Source: Colwellia sp. MB3u-45
GTDB taxonomy: Bacteria; Pseudomonadota; Gammaproteobacteria; Enterobacterales; Alteromonadaceae
Length of the DNA: 64,000 nucleotides
Assembly (NCBI RefSeq): GCF_014077005.1
Contig: NZ_JACGVC010000049.1
Span: 310,001-374,000 of the forward strand
Reading direction: 5' to 3'
Under the pieces are notes generated by a model that searched no databases, was not told where the DNA came from, and was given only the letters and a program-made list of their open reading frames with translations. Numbering within the stretch: position 1 is the first letter of the stretch; each line of letters starts with the position of its first letter. Below, piece by piece: positions 28,251-37,535 of this stretch. A program made the position numbers and the translations under genes.

Positions 28251-28293
28251 AAAAGAGATACATTGATTGTTCAACATGGCGTGTATCTCTTTT
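28251..28293 (+). terminator. Long hairpin downstream of maf
   Basis: A 12-bp perfect stem (AAAAGAGATACA / TGTATCTCTTTT) with a roughly 20-nt loop, 125 nt past maf. The 3' arm ends in T4. It is probably a terminator and may act in both directions. Confidence 0.55.
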
Positions 28294-28314
28294 AGTTTCC
28301 ATTCACAAATTGTT

Positions 28315-28472
28315 TTATACCCATTTAACTCATTAAGTGTTCTACTTTTTCATCAGTAAAAATGGCTAAATATAAGGCGGAAAATTTAGTCAGTCGTTAT
28401 GCAACTTTGTAATCCTGTAGTTTTTCATTTCAACCATGAAAAATGAGCAGATAATTAATCAACTGGGTATTA
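28315..28472. repeat. MITE-like palindromic element
   Basis: A roughly 158-bp segment. Its left end (TTATACCCATTTAACTCATT) and right end (reverse complement TAATACCCAGTTGATTAATT) form imperfect ~40-bp terminal inverted repeats. It contains a mini-ORF reading MAKYKAENLVSRYATL. A partial copy of its left half is present at 30132-30180. It has no transposase of its own. Confidence 0.65.
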
Positions 28473-28643
28473 CAGTGCGTTATATATAACCGTATTCATC
28501 ACACCCAAGCTTACATTCTGCTAGTTGAGCGATTAACTTTTGGTAATTAATGAGCTATTTTTATATTTTTTAACTTGAATTATGGCTATCACCACTCCAT
28601 CACTTAAAGCATAACTATAATTTACCTTAAATTTACCTAGGCA

Positions 28644-28964
28644 ATGTTTAAAAAAATGTTTAAAGCGATGTTTAAATTTCTTTTCATTATAAGCATGTTA
28701 TTACCTGCTGTTTCAGCGAATGAAATAGAATTAACCGCTTTAGGTGATTTAAATTTTACAAAATCGAATCTTGCTGAAATTGAACAAGTTGACAATCTAG
28801 ATTTTGATGACCCTTCATTGTTATACCCATTCATTGTGCAGCTTCAAAATTGTAACTATATTAATTTAAGTGATTTTAGTCCCTTCATTCTGCAGTATTA
28901 TTTTCATAATTTTCACTCTAGAGCTCCCCCAGCTTTTATTTTTCACCATACGCTTATCACATAA
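28644..28964 (+). CDS. Small secreted protein, unknown function
   Basis: A 106-residue ORF with a basic start (MFKKMFKAMFKF), a hydrophobic stretch and a plausible signal-peptidase site after SANE, that is, VSA-NE. The mature part is acidic and then ends in aromatic and histidine-rich sequence (YYFHNFHSRAPPAFIFHH). The SRAPP-type ending resembles small periplasmic proteins found ahead of metal-efflux operons, but I cannot confirm this and no efflux genes are here. The DNA at the start repeats ATGTTTAAA three times. An AGG precedes the ATG. Confidence 0.45.
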   Translation: MFKKMFKAMFKFLFIISMLLPAVSANEIELTALGDLNFTKSNLAEIEQVDNLDFDDPSLLYPFIVQLQNCNYINLSDFSPFILQYYFHNFHSRAPPAFIFHHTLIT

Positions 28965-29064
28965 TATTAAGGTTTTATCTTCTTGATGAGTCGTGCTCTC
29001 GCTCCTATAAGTTAAGCACGGCAATATCTTGCTAAGACCAAAAACTGACTTTGAGATAAATGAA

Positions 29065-29175
29065 ATGCCTGAAAAGCTTATTTTTATAGCTGTGTATTTT
29101 TCTTGCATTGTGTCTGCCGTGTTTTTTCATGCAAAATTTAAAACAGTGAATTTTGGCTCAGCAGTCTATATTTAA
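29065..29175 (+). CDS. Possible small membrane peptide or gene remnant
   Basis: A 36-residue ORF with one transmembrane segment (LIFIAVYFSCIVSAVFFHA). The frame stays open about 17 codons upstream of the ATG, so it could be the end of a decayed longer gene. It lies downstream of the small secreted ORF on the same strand. No recognised family. Confidence 0.25.
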   Translation: MPEKLIFIAVYFSCIVSAVFFHAKFKTVNFGSAVYI

Positions 29176-29398
29176 TCAAACGAGTTCGTTTCGATAAGCA
29201 CCAAGTTATTAACGTTGAGAAATAAAAAGTATTCAATAACGCCCCATAACAGCAAGTTATTGATCATTAATTTAATATTTATATTGCCGGCCATTATTCT
29301 AATGTCAGGTTAAATAAATAGTTAAAAGCATTTGTTTAGATATCAATCGACCCGTCGATATTATTGGCAACAAATGCAGCAAACATTCAGAGGTAAAT
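29176..29398. other. Leader of the CBS gene
   Basis: Non-coding AT-rich sequence. An AGAGGTAAAT ribosome-binding site directly precedes the ATG at 29399. No other feature is visible. Confidence 0.5.
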
Positions 29399-29974
29399 AT
29401 GAAAAAATTACATTTAGTTAACTTAGAAGATACCGATAATATTGTCTCACCAGAGCAGTTTGAAGAAATTAACTTACAATCACCTGCGGTAAAAATATTT
29501 ACTGATTTTAAAGTTCATAAAGCTATTATGATCGACGGCGATACTATGGCCGTGACCGCATTAGAATTAATGTTAAAAACCCACGTTAGAATGAACATTG
29601 TGGTCTCAGAAGAAAATAACTTTATTGGCCTGATCAGCACCAATGAATTGTCAGAGCAACACATTGTGGCAAAGCTATCTAAAGGGGTTTGTCGAGAAGA
29701 TGTGTTAGTGAAAGATTTAATGATTCCAAAGTCGGATTTTCACGCTTTTGATTATCGTGAATTATTAGATGCTTCGGTGAGTGATGTAGTGTCAACATTA
29801 GAAAATTATCAACTTCGTCACTGCCTAGTGCTAGATAGAAAAAGTCATCATATACGAGGGGTTATATCATCTAGTGATATAGCAAGAAAACTCCATATAA
29901 ATATGGACCTGAATGTAAAACAATCATTTGGCTCTATCTATGATGTTGTGCATCAAAAAGCACGTTCAATGTAA
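29399..29974 (+). CDS. Tandem CBS-domain protein
   Basis: A 191-residue soluble protein built of two CBS modules. The first is at about residues 35-95 (AIMIDGDTMAVTALELMLK ... NFIGLISTNELSEQ). The second is at about residues 105-170 (VKDLMIPKSDFHAFDYREL ... IRGVISSSDIARKLH). Such proteins bind adenine nucleotides and act as energy or stress sensors. No enzyme domain is attached and neighbours are unrelated, so the partner is unknown. It has a strong ribosome-binding site. Confidence 0.8.
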   Translation: MKKLHLVNLEDTDNIVSPEQFEEINLQSPAVKIFTDFKVHKAIMIDGDTMAVTALELMLKTHVRMNIVVSEENNFIGLISTNELSEQHIVAKLSKGVCREDVLVKDLMIPKSDFHAFDYRELLDASVSDVVSTLENYQLRHCLVLDRKSHHIRGVISSSDIARKLHINMDLNVKQSFGSIYDVVHQKARSM

Positions 29975-30131
29975 ACATGTTACGCTATTGGCTTACAGGG
30001 ATTTAAGCCAATAGAACCGTGCTAGAGGCCTATTGTCGGGCAAGGCACGCTATTAGACTGACAACTGGGTTGAGATTAAAAAAGATAAGTACTCATGCTT
30101 TAGGTGCTTCATCTCTAATAGCAATTTGATT

Positions 30132-30180
30132 CATTAAGTGTTCCACTTTTTTATCAAAAAAATGGATAAATACCAGGCAT
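30132..30180 (+). repeat. Partial second copy of the MITE-like repeat
   Basis: Starts CATTAAGTGTTCCACTTTTT and matches 28331-28380 over about 50 bp with roughly 80% identity by eye. The internal mini-ORF is cut to MDKYQA. The right half of the element is not present. Confidence 0.6.
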
Positions 30181-30293
30181 AAAAGGTGGTGACTTTAAGT
30201 ATGGTCGAGCCACTAGATACTCTAAAAGTTACCAACAATGTTTTAGCAATGGCATTTAGCTTGTTTGGTGTATTAGATCCATAAGGTTTTATT

Positions 30294-30419
30294 ATGCTCA
30301 CCGTAAATAAAGCTACAAGCTATTATTCATTGCACCCTAAAAATAAAGAGCTCATCGTCTTAGCAAAACTTAAAACCCTAGAACAAAATCTGTTGAAGAG
30401 TTTTAAGTTTAAACAATGA
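30294..30419 (+). CDS. Possible 41-residue peptide
   Basis: A short basic ORF (MLTVNKATSYYSLHPKNKEL and 21 more residues). No family is recognised. Support is limited to its position directly before a strong plus-strand terminator at 30451-30487. It could instead be a non-coding transcript or chance. Confidence 0.25.
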   Translation: MLTVNKATSYYSLHPKNKELIVLAKLKTLEQNLLKSFKFKQ

Positions 30420-30450
30420 TATTTTTATTTATGCCATAACTGGCACATTA

Positions 30451-30487
30451 ATACTGAGCTTTCACGCAACAGCTCAGTATTTTTTAG
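30451..30487 (+). terminator. Strong hairpin with plus-strand T tract
   Basis: A 10-bp perfect stem (ATACTGAGCT / AGCTCAGTAT) with a 10-nt loop, followed by T6 on the plus strand. It lies just past the rluC stop on the other strand, but the T tract is on the plus side. It therefore fits a plus-strand transcript best and may work in both directions. Confidence 0.7.
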
Positions 30488-30493
30488 GTACTT

Positions 30494-31513
30494 TTATTGG
30501 ACATCCGCTTTAGTTAATTTCTTTAACAATTTTTCTAGCGATGGTTCTAACGGAGCTTCAACTTTTATACGTTCATTACTTAATGGGTGAATGAATTCGA
30601 TACTCGCAGCATGGAGAAATAAACGCTTCAAACCTAAGTTTTTCATTTCGTGGTCGAAATCTTCATGACCATATTTTGCATCGCAGGCAATCGAGTGGCC
30701 TTTGGTTTGACAATGCACACGAATTTGATGAGTTCGCCCTGTGACTGGAAAGGCCCTAACAAGCGTGGCATTTTTATAATGTTGGATCACTTTAAAACGC
30801 GTTTCTGACTCTTTACCGTTGATATTATCTACCACCACCACACGTTCACCAGACTTTAAGTCATTTTTCTTTAACCCTTCCGCAACGCGGGTTAATTTAC
30901 TCGACCAACGGCCTTTAACCAAAGCGTGATAATATTTTTGTACGGTTTTATTTCTAAGTTGTTCATGCAAGTGTCGTAGTGCTGAACGTTTTTTTGCGAC
31001 AACTAAACAACCGGAAGTATCTCGGTCAAGTCGATGCACTAGTTCTAACATTCGCGCATCTGGTCGCAAAGCTCGCAGTGCTTCAATTAAACCAAAACTT
31101 AATCCACTACCACCATGTACTGCCATACCAGAAGGTTTATTGATAACAATTAAACGCTCGTCTTCAAAGAGTATTTGTTTCTCTAAGTTAGCAACAACAT
31201 TTAATTGTGTAGACACTGTATTAGTATTTTCCGACACACGAATAGGAGCAACGCGAATAATGTCTTCATCAACTAACTTGTACTCAGGCTTGGTACGCTT
31301 TTTATTAACACGTATTTCGCCTTTTCGTAACAGGCGATAAAACATACTTTTTGGCACACCTTTTAATGTTTTCATTAAAAAGTTGTCGATACGCTGACCC
31401 GCATCTTCACTGTCTACAGTGAAAAATCTAACTTGAGGTTTTGGGGTATCTGTTATATCTATTTTGCTAGGCGCTTTTGGGCTATCAGTCATATCTGTTT
31501 TACTAGGAACCAT
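30494..31513 (-). CDS. rluC: 23S rRNA pseudouridine synthase RluC
   Basis: Isomerises uridines 955, 2504 and 2580 of 23S rRNA in E. coli. An N-terminal S4 domain (QRIDNFLMKTLKGVPKSMFY ... GEIRVNKKR) is followed by the RluA-type catalytic domain with the aspartate in ELVHRLDRDTSGCLVVAKK. The VTGRTHQIRVHCQTKGHSIA motif is also present. The ATG at 31513 is chosen because the longer form begins with TTG. It is divergent from rne, as in E. coli. Confidence 0.93.
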   Translation of the reverse strand: MVPSKTDMTDSPKAPSKIDITDTPKPQVRFFTVDSEDAGQRIDNFLMKTLKGVPKSMFYRLLRKGEIRVNKKRTKPEYKLVDEDIIRVAPIRVSENTNTVSTQLNVVANLEKQILFEDERLIVINKPSGMAVHGGSGLSFGLIEALRALRPDARMLELVHRLDRDTSGCLVVAKKRSALRHLHEQLRNKTVQKYYHALVKGRWSSKLTRVAEGLKKNDLKSGERVVVVDNINGKESETRFKVIQHYKNATLVRAFPVTGRTHQIRVHCQTKGHSIACDAKYGHEDFDHEMKNLGLKRLFLHAASIEFIHPLSNERIKVEAPLEPSLEKLLKKLTKADVQ

Positions 31514-31555
31514 AATTGTTCGCAGTTTAACATATTTTTTTCTAAGTACAGGCAA

Positions 31556-32106
31556 TTAAAACGAGGATTTAATTGCCTTACCCATAAATAAAGTGTGATA
31601 ATAAGATGGTTATTGCTACATATTAGCAGTAACAAGTAAAAAGGATGCTTTAAGCGAGACGTAAGAGGCAAGTATGCGGCCACGTTAGTATGAAACAATT
31701 TTATCAAACATCATTGTTGAGATATTAAAAGTAAGGCCTATTGCGAATTTGACGCGTGTAACTTGTCAAAAATAACGCATAAACATATTGTCCAGCGCAA
31801 TTAAAGCAATTATGTAATTAAACAGAAAAAATAAGTCACATTTTCAACCGTTAAATTATTAGAAAACACGATAATAATATCGAACTAAAATTAACGAAGC
31901 ACTTAATTTTCTGTTGCGCACAGCACACAGGCTGAGCACATAAAGAATCAATTTTATTGCGGTGTCAAACACCTCAGTTATATTAGACAATCAGAATTTT
32001 TAACAGCTTGCTACGTAATATGGCGTAGTAAGATTGACACCCGTGAGGCTGACAAGTTGCTGTTACCATAGCGATAGGTTACTTTGTGTTCTAAGCAATG
32101 GTGTGT
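31556..32106. other. rluC–rne intergenic region and rne leader
   Basis: About 570 bp with no ORF. Long leaders before rne are usual, since RNase E autoregulates through its 5' UTR in E. coli. A short hairpin CTACG/CGTAG occurs at 32011-32028. Confidence 0.55.
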
Positions 32107-32126
32107 TGTGACTAAAATGAGTCACA
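32107..32126 (+). promoter_or_regulatory. Hairpin just upstream of the rne start codon
   Basis: TGTGACT and AGTCACA form a 7-bp stem with a 6-nt loop, ending 6 nt before the rne ATG. No Shine-Dalgarno is visible. An out-of-frame ATG at 32117 opens an 11-codon ORF that overlaps the rne start. Both could limit rne translation; this is inferred. Confidence 0.5.
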
Positions 32127-32132
32127 CAAACT

Positions 32133-35100
32133 ATGAAACGTATGTTAATTAATGCTACACAATCAGAAGAATTACGTGTAGCGCTTGTCGATGGTCAACA
32201 ACTTTACGATTTAGATATCGAAAGTCCTGGTCACGAACAAAAAAAATCAAATATCTATAAAGCCAAAATCACCCGTATTGAACCGTCATTAGAAGCGGCG
32301 TTTGTCGACTACGGCGCTGATCGTCACGGTTTCTTACCTATGAAAGAAATCGCGCGTGAATACTTCCCTAAAGGTTACAGCTTTCAAGGCCGTCCTAATA
32401 TCAAAGAAGTATTGCGTGAAGGCCAAGAAGTTATCGTGCAAATTGATAAAGAAGAACGTGGCCAAAAAGGCGCTGCGTTAACTACTTTTATTAGTCTTGC
32501 CGGTAGTTATTTAGTACTGATGCCAAACAACCCTCGCGCTGGCGGTATTTCACGTCGCATTGAAGGTGATGAGCGCACAGACTTAAAAACCTCATTAAGT
32601 AAGCTTACTCTACCTAAGGGCATGGGCTTAATTGTTCGCACCGCAGGTGTTGGTAAAGAATATGATGAGCTTGAATGGGATTTAAACGTTCTATTACACC
32701 ATTGGAATGCTATTTCAGAAGCCGGCGCAAGCCGTCCTGCACCGTTTTTAATCCATCAAGAAACTAACGTTATTTTACGTGCTATTCGCGATTATTTACG
32801 TCGTGATATTGGCGAAGTATTGATTGATCGCCCTAAAATATTTGAAAGTGTTAAAAAACACATTGAAGTTGTGCGTCCAGACTTCTTGAGTAAAGTTAAG
32901 CTTTACAGCAATGACGTACCTTTATTTACCCATTATCAAATTGAAACGCAAATAGAAACAGCTTTTCAACGCGAAGTGCGTTTGCCCTCTGGTGGTTCAA
33001 TCGTTATTGACCCAACAGAAGCAATGACCTCAATTGATATTAACTCTGCCCGAGCAACTAAAGGCAGTGATATCGAAGAAACAGCATTCAATACTAACTT
33101 AGAAGCCGCTGAAGAAATTGCTCGCCAATTACGCTTACGTGACTTAGGTGGTTTAGTGGTTATCGATTTTATCGATATGACCCCAGTTCGCCATCAACGT
33201 GAAGTTGAAAATAGAATGCGCGATGCTGTGAAACAAGACAGAGCTCGCATTCAGTTAGGTCGCATATCTCGCTTTGGCTTGCTTGAAATGTCACGTCAGC
33301 GTTTACGTCCTTCTATTGGTGAAATTAGCCAAAGTGTATGTCCTCGTTGTAGTGGTACTGGTCATGTTCGTGGCGTTGAGTCATTGGCATTATCAATATT
33401 ACGTTTAATGGAAGAAGAAGCCATTAAAGACAATACACAACAAGTGCAAGCACAAGTTCCTGTACCTGTTGCAACCTATTTATTAAATGAAAAACGCCGC
33501 TCAGTATTTCATATTGAAAAACAACACAGCGTCAATATTCTTATTATCCCAAATCCGAATATGGTCACGCCACAATATGAAGTTATTCGCGTAAGAAATG
33601 ACGAAGGTATCGAAGAAGCCAGCTACGATGTAATGATTAGACAAGCAGCATCTGAAGAAGCTGTGATGCCAAAATTTGATAAAGAAGTCAACAAACGTGA
33701 TGAACCGCTACTTCAAGGTATGTCTTCACCTAAACAAGCCCCGAAAAAGCAAGAGCCTGCTGAGCCTGTTGTAGTAAAACAAGCTGAAACAAAAAGCTTA
33801 CTTGCTGGTATTGTGTCTTGGGCTAAGTCTCTTTTTGCGGCAGAAGAAAAAGAAGAAGTTAAACCTGAACCGAAAAAACCTCAAGAGAGCAACACTAAAA
33901 GTAGTGAACGTCGCCCTCAAAGAGCTCGTCAAGGTCAGCGCCGCAATAATCGTAACGATTCTCGCAACGAAAACCGTAATGAAGGACGTAACGAAAACCG
34001 TAACGAAAGCCATAATGACTCTCGTAATGAAGGTCGCAACGATTCTCGCAATGACAAACGTAAATCTCAAGAGGCCAATGACAATAATGCAAATAGCCAA
34101 AGCAATGTAACACCTACATCGCCTGTGGCACCTGCAACAACAGCTAAGCCTCAAAAAGAACGCGTACAAAAACCTAAAGAAGACAAACTAACTGAGCGTC
34201 GTCAACGTCGTAATATTCGCCAAAAAGTGCGGGTTAATAGTGATGTTAAAAACAATACGCATGTTGAGAATATTGCAGCTGATGTTAGCCTAGTTCAAGA
34301 CACGACACCTAAACACAATACTGTTGAAACTAGCAAAGTTGAAACTAGTAAAGTTGAGACTAGCAAAGTTGATAACTCAACAGTAGCAGATGCGACTGAT
34401 AATGTTGATAACGCCACTGTCGAACAAGCAACTAACAATGTAAAAGAAGAACAACGCCCAAGAAGCCGACGTTCTCCTCGCCATATGCGTGCCCACGGCC
34501 AACGTCGTAGACAAAATGCAGAGGCAAGCGATGTTAAGAGTGAAATTACTGAAGATCCAGTAACGGCTCGTTATCCAGAACAAAACTCAGTTGAATCTAG
34601 TAGTAATGTTAATGACGCTAATGCTACGGCTGAAGTATCTGAGACAGCACCTAGTGTTGAGCAAGTTCAAAAGGTACAAGCAGACGCATTAACACAAGTG
34701 ATTAATGACACAGAAAATGAAGTTCAGCAAAACTTACCTTTTGATGAGCCTGAAACAGTGGTTATTAAAGCTGATGTAACTGTTAATACGCAAACAGCAA
34801 ACGTAGCGGACGAAGCAGCAACATCAACCGTTAATGAAGTAGCGTCAACAGCTGAAGTACAAGTAGAAAATACTGACACTACTGAAGAAGTTAACAGCCA
34901 AAAAGCTGAGGCACCTGTAGTAGAGGCTAAGATAGAAGAACAAGTTTCTATCGAACAACCTGCAACAATAGCACCAGAGCCTTTAGTAGCAAAAACTGAA
35001 GTAGAAACGCCAGCAATTGTAAATGCTGTTGCAGCAACTGTTGAAGATAGCGTTGCAGCCTCTACTGAAGATAAGCCAGTAACCCTTGATGAAAAACCTA

Positions 35101-35342
35101 AGAAAGTACGGGCTAAAGTAAAAAACATTAAACGTAAAGTTAAAGCGGCAGCAAGTAAAACATCAGGTAAAGCATCAGCGCCAATGACTAAGCCAGAAAC
35201 TGTTGTTAGTGATGGCACTATTCCTCGTGACTTTGTAGCGAATGAACAGAGAACAGTGCATATTAAGTCAGGAAAATCTGCACTTTTTTCTAATGTTACT
35301 AGCCGAAATTCAGCGGGTCCAACTAAACCAACACTTAGTTAA
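32133..35342 (+). CDS. rne: Ribonuclease E
   Basis: Essential endoribonuclease and degradosome scaffold. The catalytic half (about residues 1-520) has the S1 domain ([20 protein letters not shown]), the 5' sensor/RNase H region, and the catalytic aspartates in [12 protein letters not shown] and [11 protein letters not shown]. The Zn-link CPRC is at residues 403-406. The C-terminal half is disordered and unusual. It has an Asn/Arg-rich block of NRNE/SRNE/GRNE repeats at about residues 605-650, three VETSK repeats at about 730-745, and a second arginine-rich patch ([19 protein letters not shown]). An acidic Val/Ala/Glu-rich region and a short basic conserved tail follow. A strong terminator lies downstream. 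Confidence 0.95.
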   Translation: MKRMLINATQSEELRVALVDGQQLYDLDIESPGHEQKKSNIYKAKITRIEPSLEAAFVDYGADRHGFLPMKEIAREYFPKGYSFQGRPNIKEVLREGQEVIVQIDKEERGQKGAALTTFISLAGSYLVLMPNNPRAGGISRRIEGDERTDLKTSLSKLTLPKGMGLIVRTAGVGKEYDELEWDLNVLLHHWNAISEAGASRPAPFLIHQETNVILRAIRDYLRRDIGEVLIDRPKIFESVKKHIEVVRPDFLSKVKLYSNDVPLFTHYQIETQIETAFQREVRLPSGGSIVIDPTEAMTSIDINSARATKGSDIEETAFNTNLEAAEEIARQLRLRDLGGLVVIDFIDMTPVRHQREVENRMRDAVKQDRARIQLGRISRFGLLEMSRQRLRPSIGEISQSVCPRCSGTGHVRGVESLALSILRLMEEEAIKDNTQQVQAQVPVPVATYLLNEKRRSVFHIEKQHSVNILIIPNPNMVTPQYEVIRVRNDEGIEEASYDVMIRQAASEEAVMPKFDKEVNKRDEPLLQGMSSPKQAPKKQEPAEPVVVKQAETKSLLAGIVSWAKSLFAAEEKEEVKPEPKKPQESNTKSSERRPQRARQGQRRNNRNDSRNENRNEGRNENRNESHNDSRNEGRNDSRNDKRKSQEANDNNANSQSNVTPTSPVAPATTAKPQKERVQKPKEDKLTERRQRRNIRQKVRVNSDVKNNTHVENIAADVSLVQDTTPKHNTVETSKVETSKVETSKVDNSTVADATDNVDNATVEQATNNVKEEQRPRSRRSPRHMRAHGQRRRQNAEASDVKSEITEDPVTARYPEQNSVESSSNVNDANATAEVSETAPSVEQVQKVQADALTQVINDTENEVQQNLPFDEPETVVIKADVTVNTQTANVADEAATSTVNEVASTAEVQVENTDTTEEVNSQKAEAPVVEAKIEEQVSIEQPATIAPEPLVAKTEVETPAIVNAVAATVEDSVAASTEDKPVTLDEKPKKVRAKVKNIKRKVKAAASKTSGKASAPMTKPETVVSDGTIPRDFVANEQRTVHIKSGKSALFSNVTSRNSAGPTKPTLS
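33948..34068 (+). repeat. Low-complexity Asn/Arg repeat in rne
   Basis: Twelve-base units of the type CGTAATGAAGGT or CGTAACGAAAAC recur about ten times in frame. They encode RNE(N/G/S) and RND(S/K) tetrapeptides in the RNase E tail. Confidence 0.8.
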
Positions 35343-35386
35343 GTTACCCGCTAATCTTCAGGATAAATATCTGAAGGGCTTAAAAA

Positions 35387-35418
35387 AAAAGCCAATTGCA
35401 TTACGCAATTGGCTTTTT
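35387..35418 (+). terminator. Rho-independent terminator of rne
   Basis: A 13-bp stem (AAAAGCCAATTGC / GCAATTGGCTTTT) with a 5-nt loop, followed by T and located 45 nt past the rne stop. Confidence 0.9.
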
Positions 35419-35686
35419 AATTTCTGTATTTTGGTGTTTTGGTTTTCTATTTTAGCTAGTTATCTCTAGTTATCTGTCTGCAAATTACTTAATGCCAATG
35501 TCATTAAGTTTGTGATCTTGTTGTACGAAGTGAAAATAAATCAAGGCAAAAGAAATAACTGGCTATTGTGATTGAGAGCAGCGCTGCCGTGGTGTAGCTT
35601 AACCAGCACAAGTGGGCAATATTTTTAACATAGGCATAAACAGCTATTAGTACTTAAAGGTTATTTAAGCTCAGCTTAAAAGGCTC
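35419..35686. other. Spacer between rne and the phosphatase gene
   Basis: About 270 bp without a supportable gene between converging genes. Confidence 0.5.
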
Positions 35687-36184
35687 TTATGCACTTATCA
35701 GGCGTTTAATTAGTCCGTCACTGGCATCTTCTACTAAATCTAAAACAAACTGGAAGCCTTTAGCACCACCGTAGTAAGGATCTGGTACCTCTTGATCCTC
35801 AACATTTTCCGCATAATCTAAAAATAACTGTACTTTATACTGAAGACCTTCAGGCGCGACTTTCATTAAATCTTGAACGTTTTTTTTATCCATCGCTAAT
35901 ATCAAGTCAAAATTTTCAAAATCTTGTTCAGTAACTTTACGCGCCTTAATTTTATCAAAGGAATATCCTCGTGCAATACCCGCTTTTTGTGCTCGGTGAT
36001 CAGGTTTTTCACGGGCATGTGAACCAAGGATCCCAGCTGAATCTATGATTAATGAGAGCGCTTGTGATTTCTGACGAAAAACCGCTTCTGCACTTGGCGA
36101 ACGACAAATATTGCCCATACAGACAAAGAGGACAGACTTTATTTCCTTTAAATTCAACATATTATAAGTCATTATATTTTCCAT
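35687..36184 (-). CDS. Low-molecular-weight protein tyrosine phosphatase
   Basis: Cytosolic LMW-PTP. The P-loop is FVCMGNICRSPSAEAVF, and the general-acid loop is EVPDPYYGGAKGFQFVLD. These are all the catalytic elements. The chosen ATG at 36184 gives 165 residues; ATGs at 36172 and further in are also possible, and the conserved domain begins only at about residue 16. No tyrosine kinase or polysaccharide genes are next to it. It is similar to housekeeping (YfkJ-like) LMW-PTPs rather than the capsule-linked Wzb type. Confidence 0.9.
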   Translation of the reverse strand: MENIMTYNMLNLKEIKSVLFVCMGNICRSPSAEAVFRQKSQALSLIIDSAGILGSHAREKPDHRAQKAGIARGYSFDKIKARKVTEQDFENFDLILAMDKKNVQDLMKVAPEGLQYKVQLFLDYAENVEDQEVPDPYYGGAKGFQFVLDLVEDASDGLIKRLISA

Positions 36185-36603
36185 TACCTATTCATTCTTG
36201 AGTATTTACACCCTAATAAAATCAACAACTTGTAGTTTTTTTTGGGGAATATATAAAGGGGTATTTACCCTATATTTCAAACGCTATGTTGAAATAATAA
36301 CCCAATTAAGAAAATAAAAACATAGTTTAATATAGCAATGTAAAGTCAACAAAACTGAACTTAAACTAACCATTGATTCGATGCGTACCCAACTATATTT
36401 TTTTAAATAAATCGCTGTAAAGAAAAAGAATACTAGCTCTATTCCAATTCAGCTGGCTAAATATAAATAGAGTTAGCCACACATTTCTTACCTCGATTGA
36501 ATCACTTTATTTAAATACACTTTTTTACATAGCCTCATTATATGAGAAGGCTAATATAGTCATATCTTTCATTTATTATGATTGTTCTTATATTCCATAA
36601 TTT
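36185..36603. other. AT-rich non-coding stretch
   Basis: About 420 bp upstream of the phosphatase gene, very AT-rich. No ORF or RNA is supported. The sequence GGGGTATTTACCC near 36260 is a small palindrome. Confidence 0.4.
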
Positions 36604-36948
36604 TTACTCTCGTTGTTGGTTTAGAAGTTCATTAAGGACACTAAGTCTAAAAACTGATTTTTCGCTAGTGTCTGTGGTCCAATATTTCATACTAACAGTA
36701 CTTTTGAAAAAGTAAATGTCAGTACATTTTTGCTTGTCTATAGTAGTTGCTAGTTTATATTTGTCATTTGACCCGTATTTATTGCGGATACTAATATCTT
36801 CCACCAAAAGTGACTGCTCACCTAATTCTAGTTTTCTCTGATAGCATCTGATTCTAATTTAATTTTGTGATTATTAATTTCAGCCACAAAATACTTTCTA
36901 TTTTTTTTTGGTTATATGTATTCCTACAGTTTTGTAATTCATAATCAT
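36604..36948 (-). pseudogene. Frameshifted gene of unknown function
   Basis: Three overlapping reading frames join into one ~112-residue protein if two single-base shifts are corrected. Segment 1 starts at the ATG 36948 or 36942 (MNYKTVGIHITKK) and stops right after a run of nine A. Segment 2 continues as RKYFVAEINNHKIKLESDAI in the next frame and stops at TAG. Segment 3 continues as KLELGEQSLLVEDISIRNKY and runs to the stop at 36604 (ending LSVLNELLNQQRE). I do not know the family. Either the gene is decayed or the A-run shift is a sequencing or phase-variation effect. Confidence 0.55.
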
Positions 36949-37066
36949 CACTTTATTTATTTAAGTTGATTCATAGGATACTAACCATAAAAATAACAGC
37001 CAATACAGGTTTAGTTTAAATATATGATATTGTTATTATTTAAAAGTAAACAACAATCAAATGAGA

Positions 37067-37242
37067 CTAATTATCAACTGTCACCGACCCTTTTATTCTT
37101 TTAAAGCCAAGGCGCTCTAGATCTAAGTTATCGACAAATACGTCTATTACTCTGACCGGGGTTTCTTTAGAAAAAAAGTTATCAAGTATTTCAGAAGAAA
37201 TATTACTTGGGAGCGAGATAAACCTTTAATATGGCCTAACAT
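37067..37242 (-). pseudogene. N-terminal remnant of an IS1182-like transposase
   Basis: The minus strand reads HIKGLSRSQVIFL, then after a frame change LPSNISSEILDNFFSKETPV and RVIDVFVDNLDLERLGF. This closely follows the IS1182-type start (…I.G..RSQ..LLP..LDD.I..DNPVRVIDAFVD.LDL..LGF). It ends at a TAG at 37067. Only the first ~55 residues are present and a frameshift is inside. No inverted repeats were seen. It is a dead fragment. Confidence 0.7.
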
Positions 37243-37535
37243 AAAGCTACTATAGAATCAATTAACTTACTGAATATTAGACTAAATATATAGTGGGTTA
37301 TTGAATTGTATTGAGATTAATCATAAGTATTCTGTGCTTATTCGAAAAAGTGATCAAAACGTTTTTACACCGTCTGAGTTATGGTTTATTACAATTTTCA
37401 TGGTCGATGTAAATATTCAAGTTAATCTTCTTTTACACATTCATCACCTGATTTAACACACAAATACTTGAGTAAATTTTCTCATCTCAGCATTGATACT
37501 ATAATGTATCTGAACATTCAACTTTAGGAATTATA

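Noticed and set aside
33798-34169. Overlapping minus-strand ORFs opposite the rne tail
   Set aside because: They are antisense reflections of the low-complexity Asn/Arg repeats; composition is explained by the rne frame.
34724-35218. 164-codon minus-strand ORF opposite rne
   Set aside because: A Ser/Thr/Val-rich shadow of the Glu/Val/Ala-rich RNase E tail; rne is clearly the coding strand.
35502-35552. Sequence resembling the MITE-like repeat (CATTAAGT ... AAATCAAGGC)
   Set aside because: Only scattered short matches; not clearly above chance in AT-rich DNA.
37467-37490. Possible sigma-32 promoter (CTTGAG ... CTCATCT) before htpX
   Set aside because: The spacing of about 8 nt between the boxes is too short for a heat-shock promoter.
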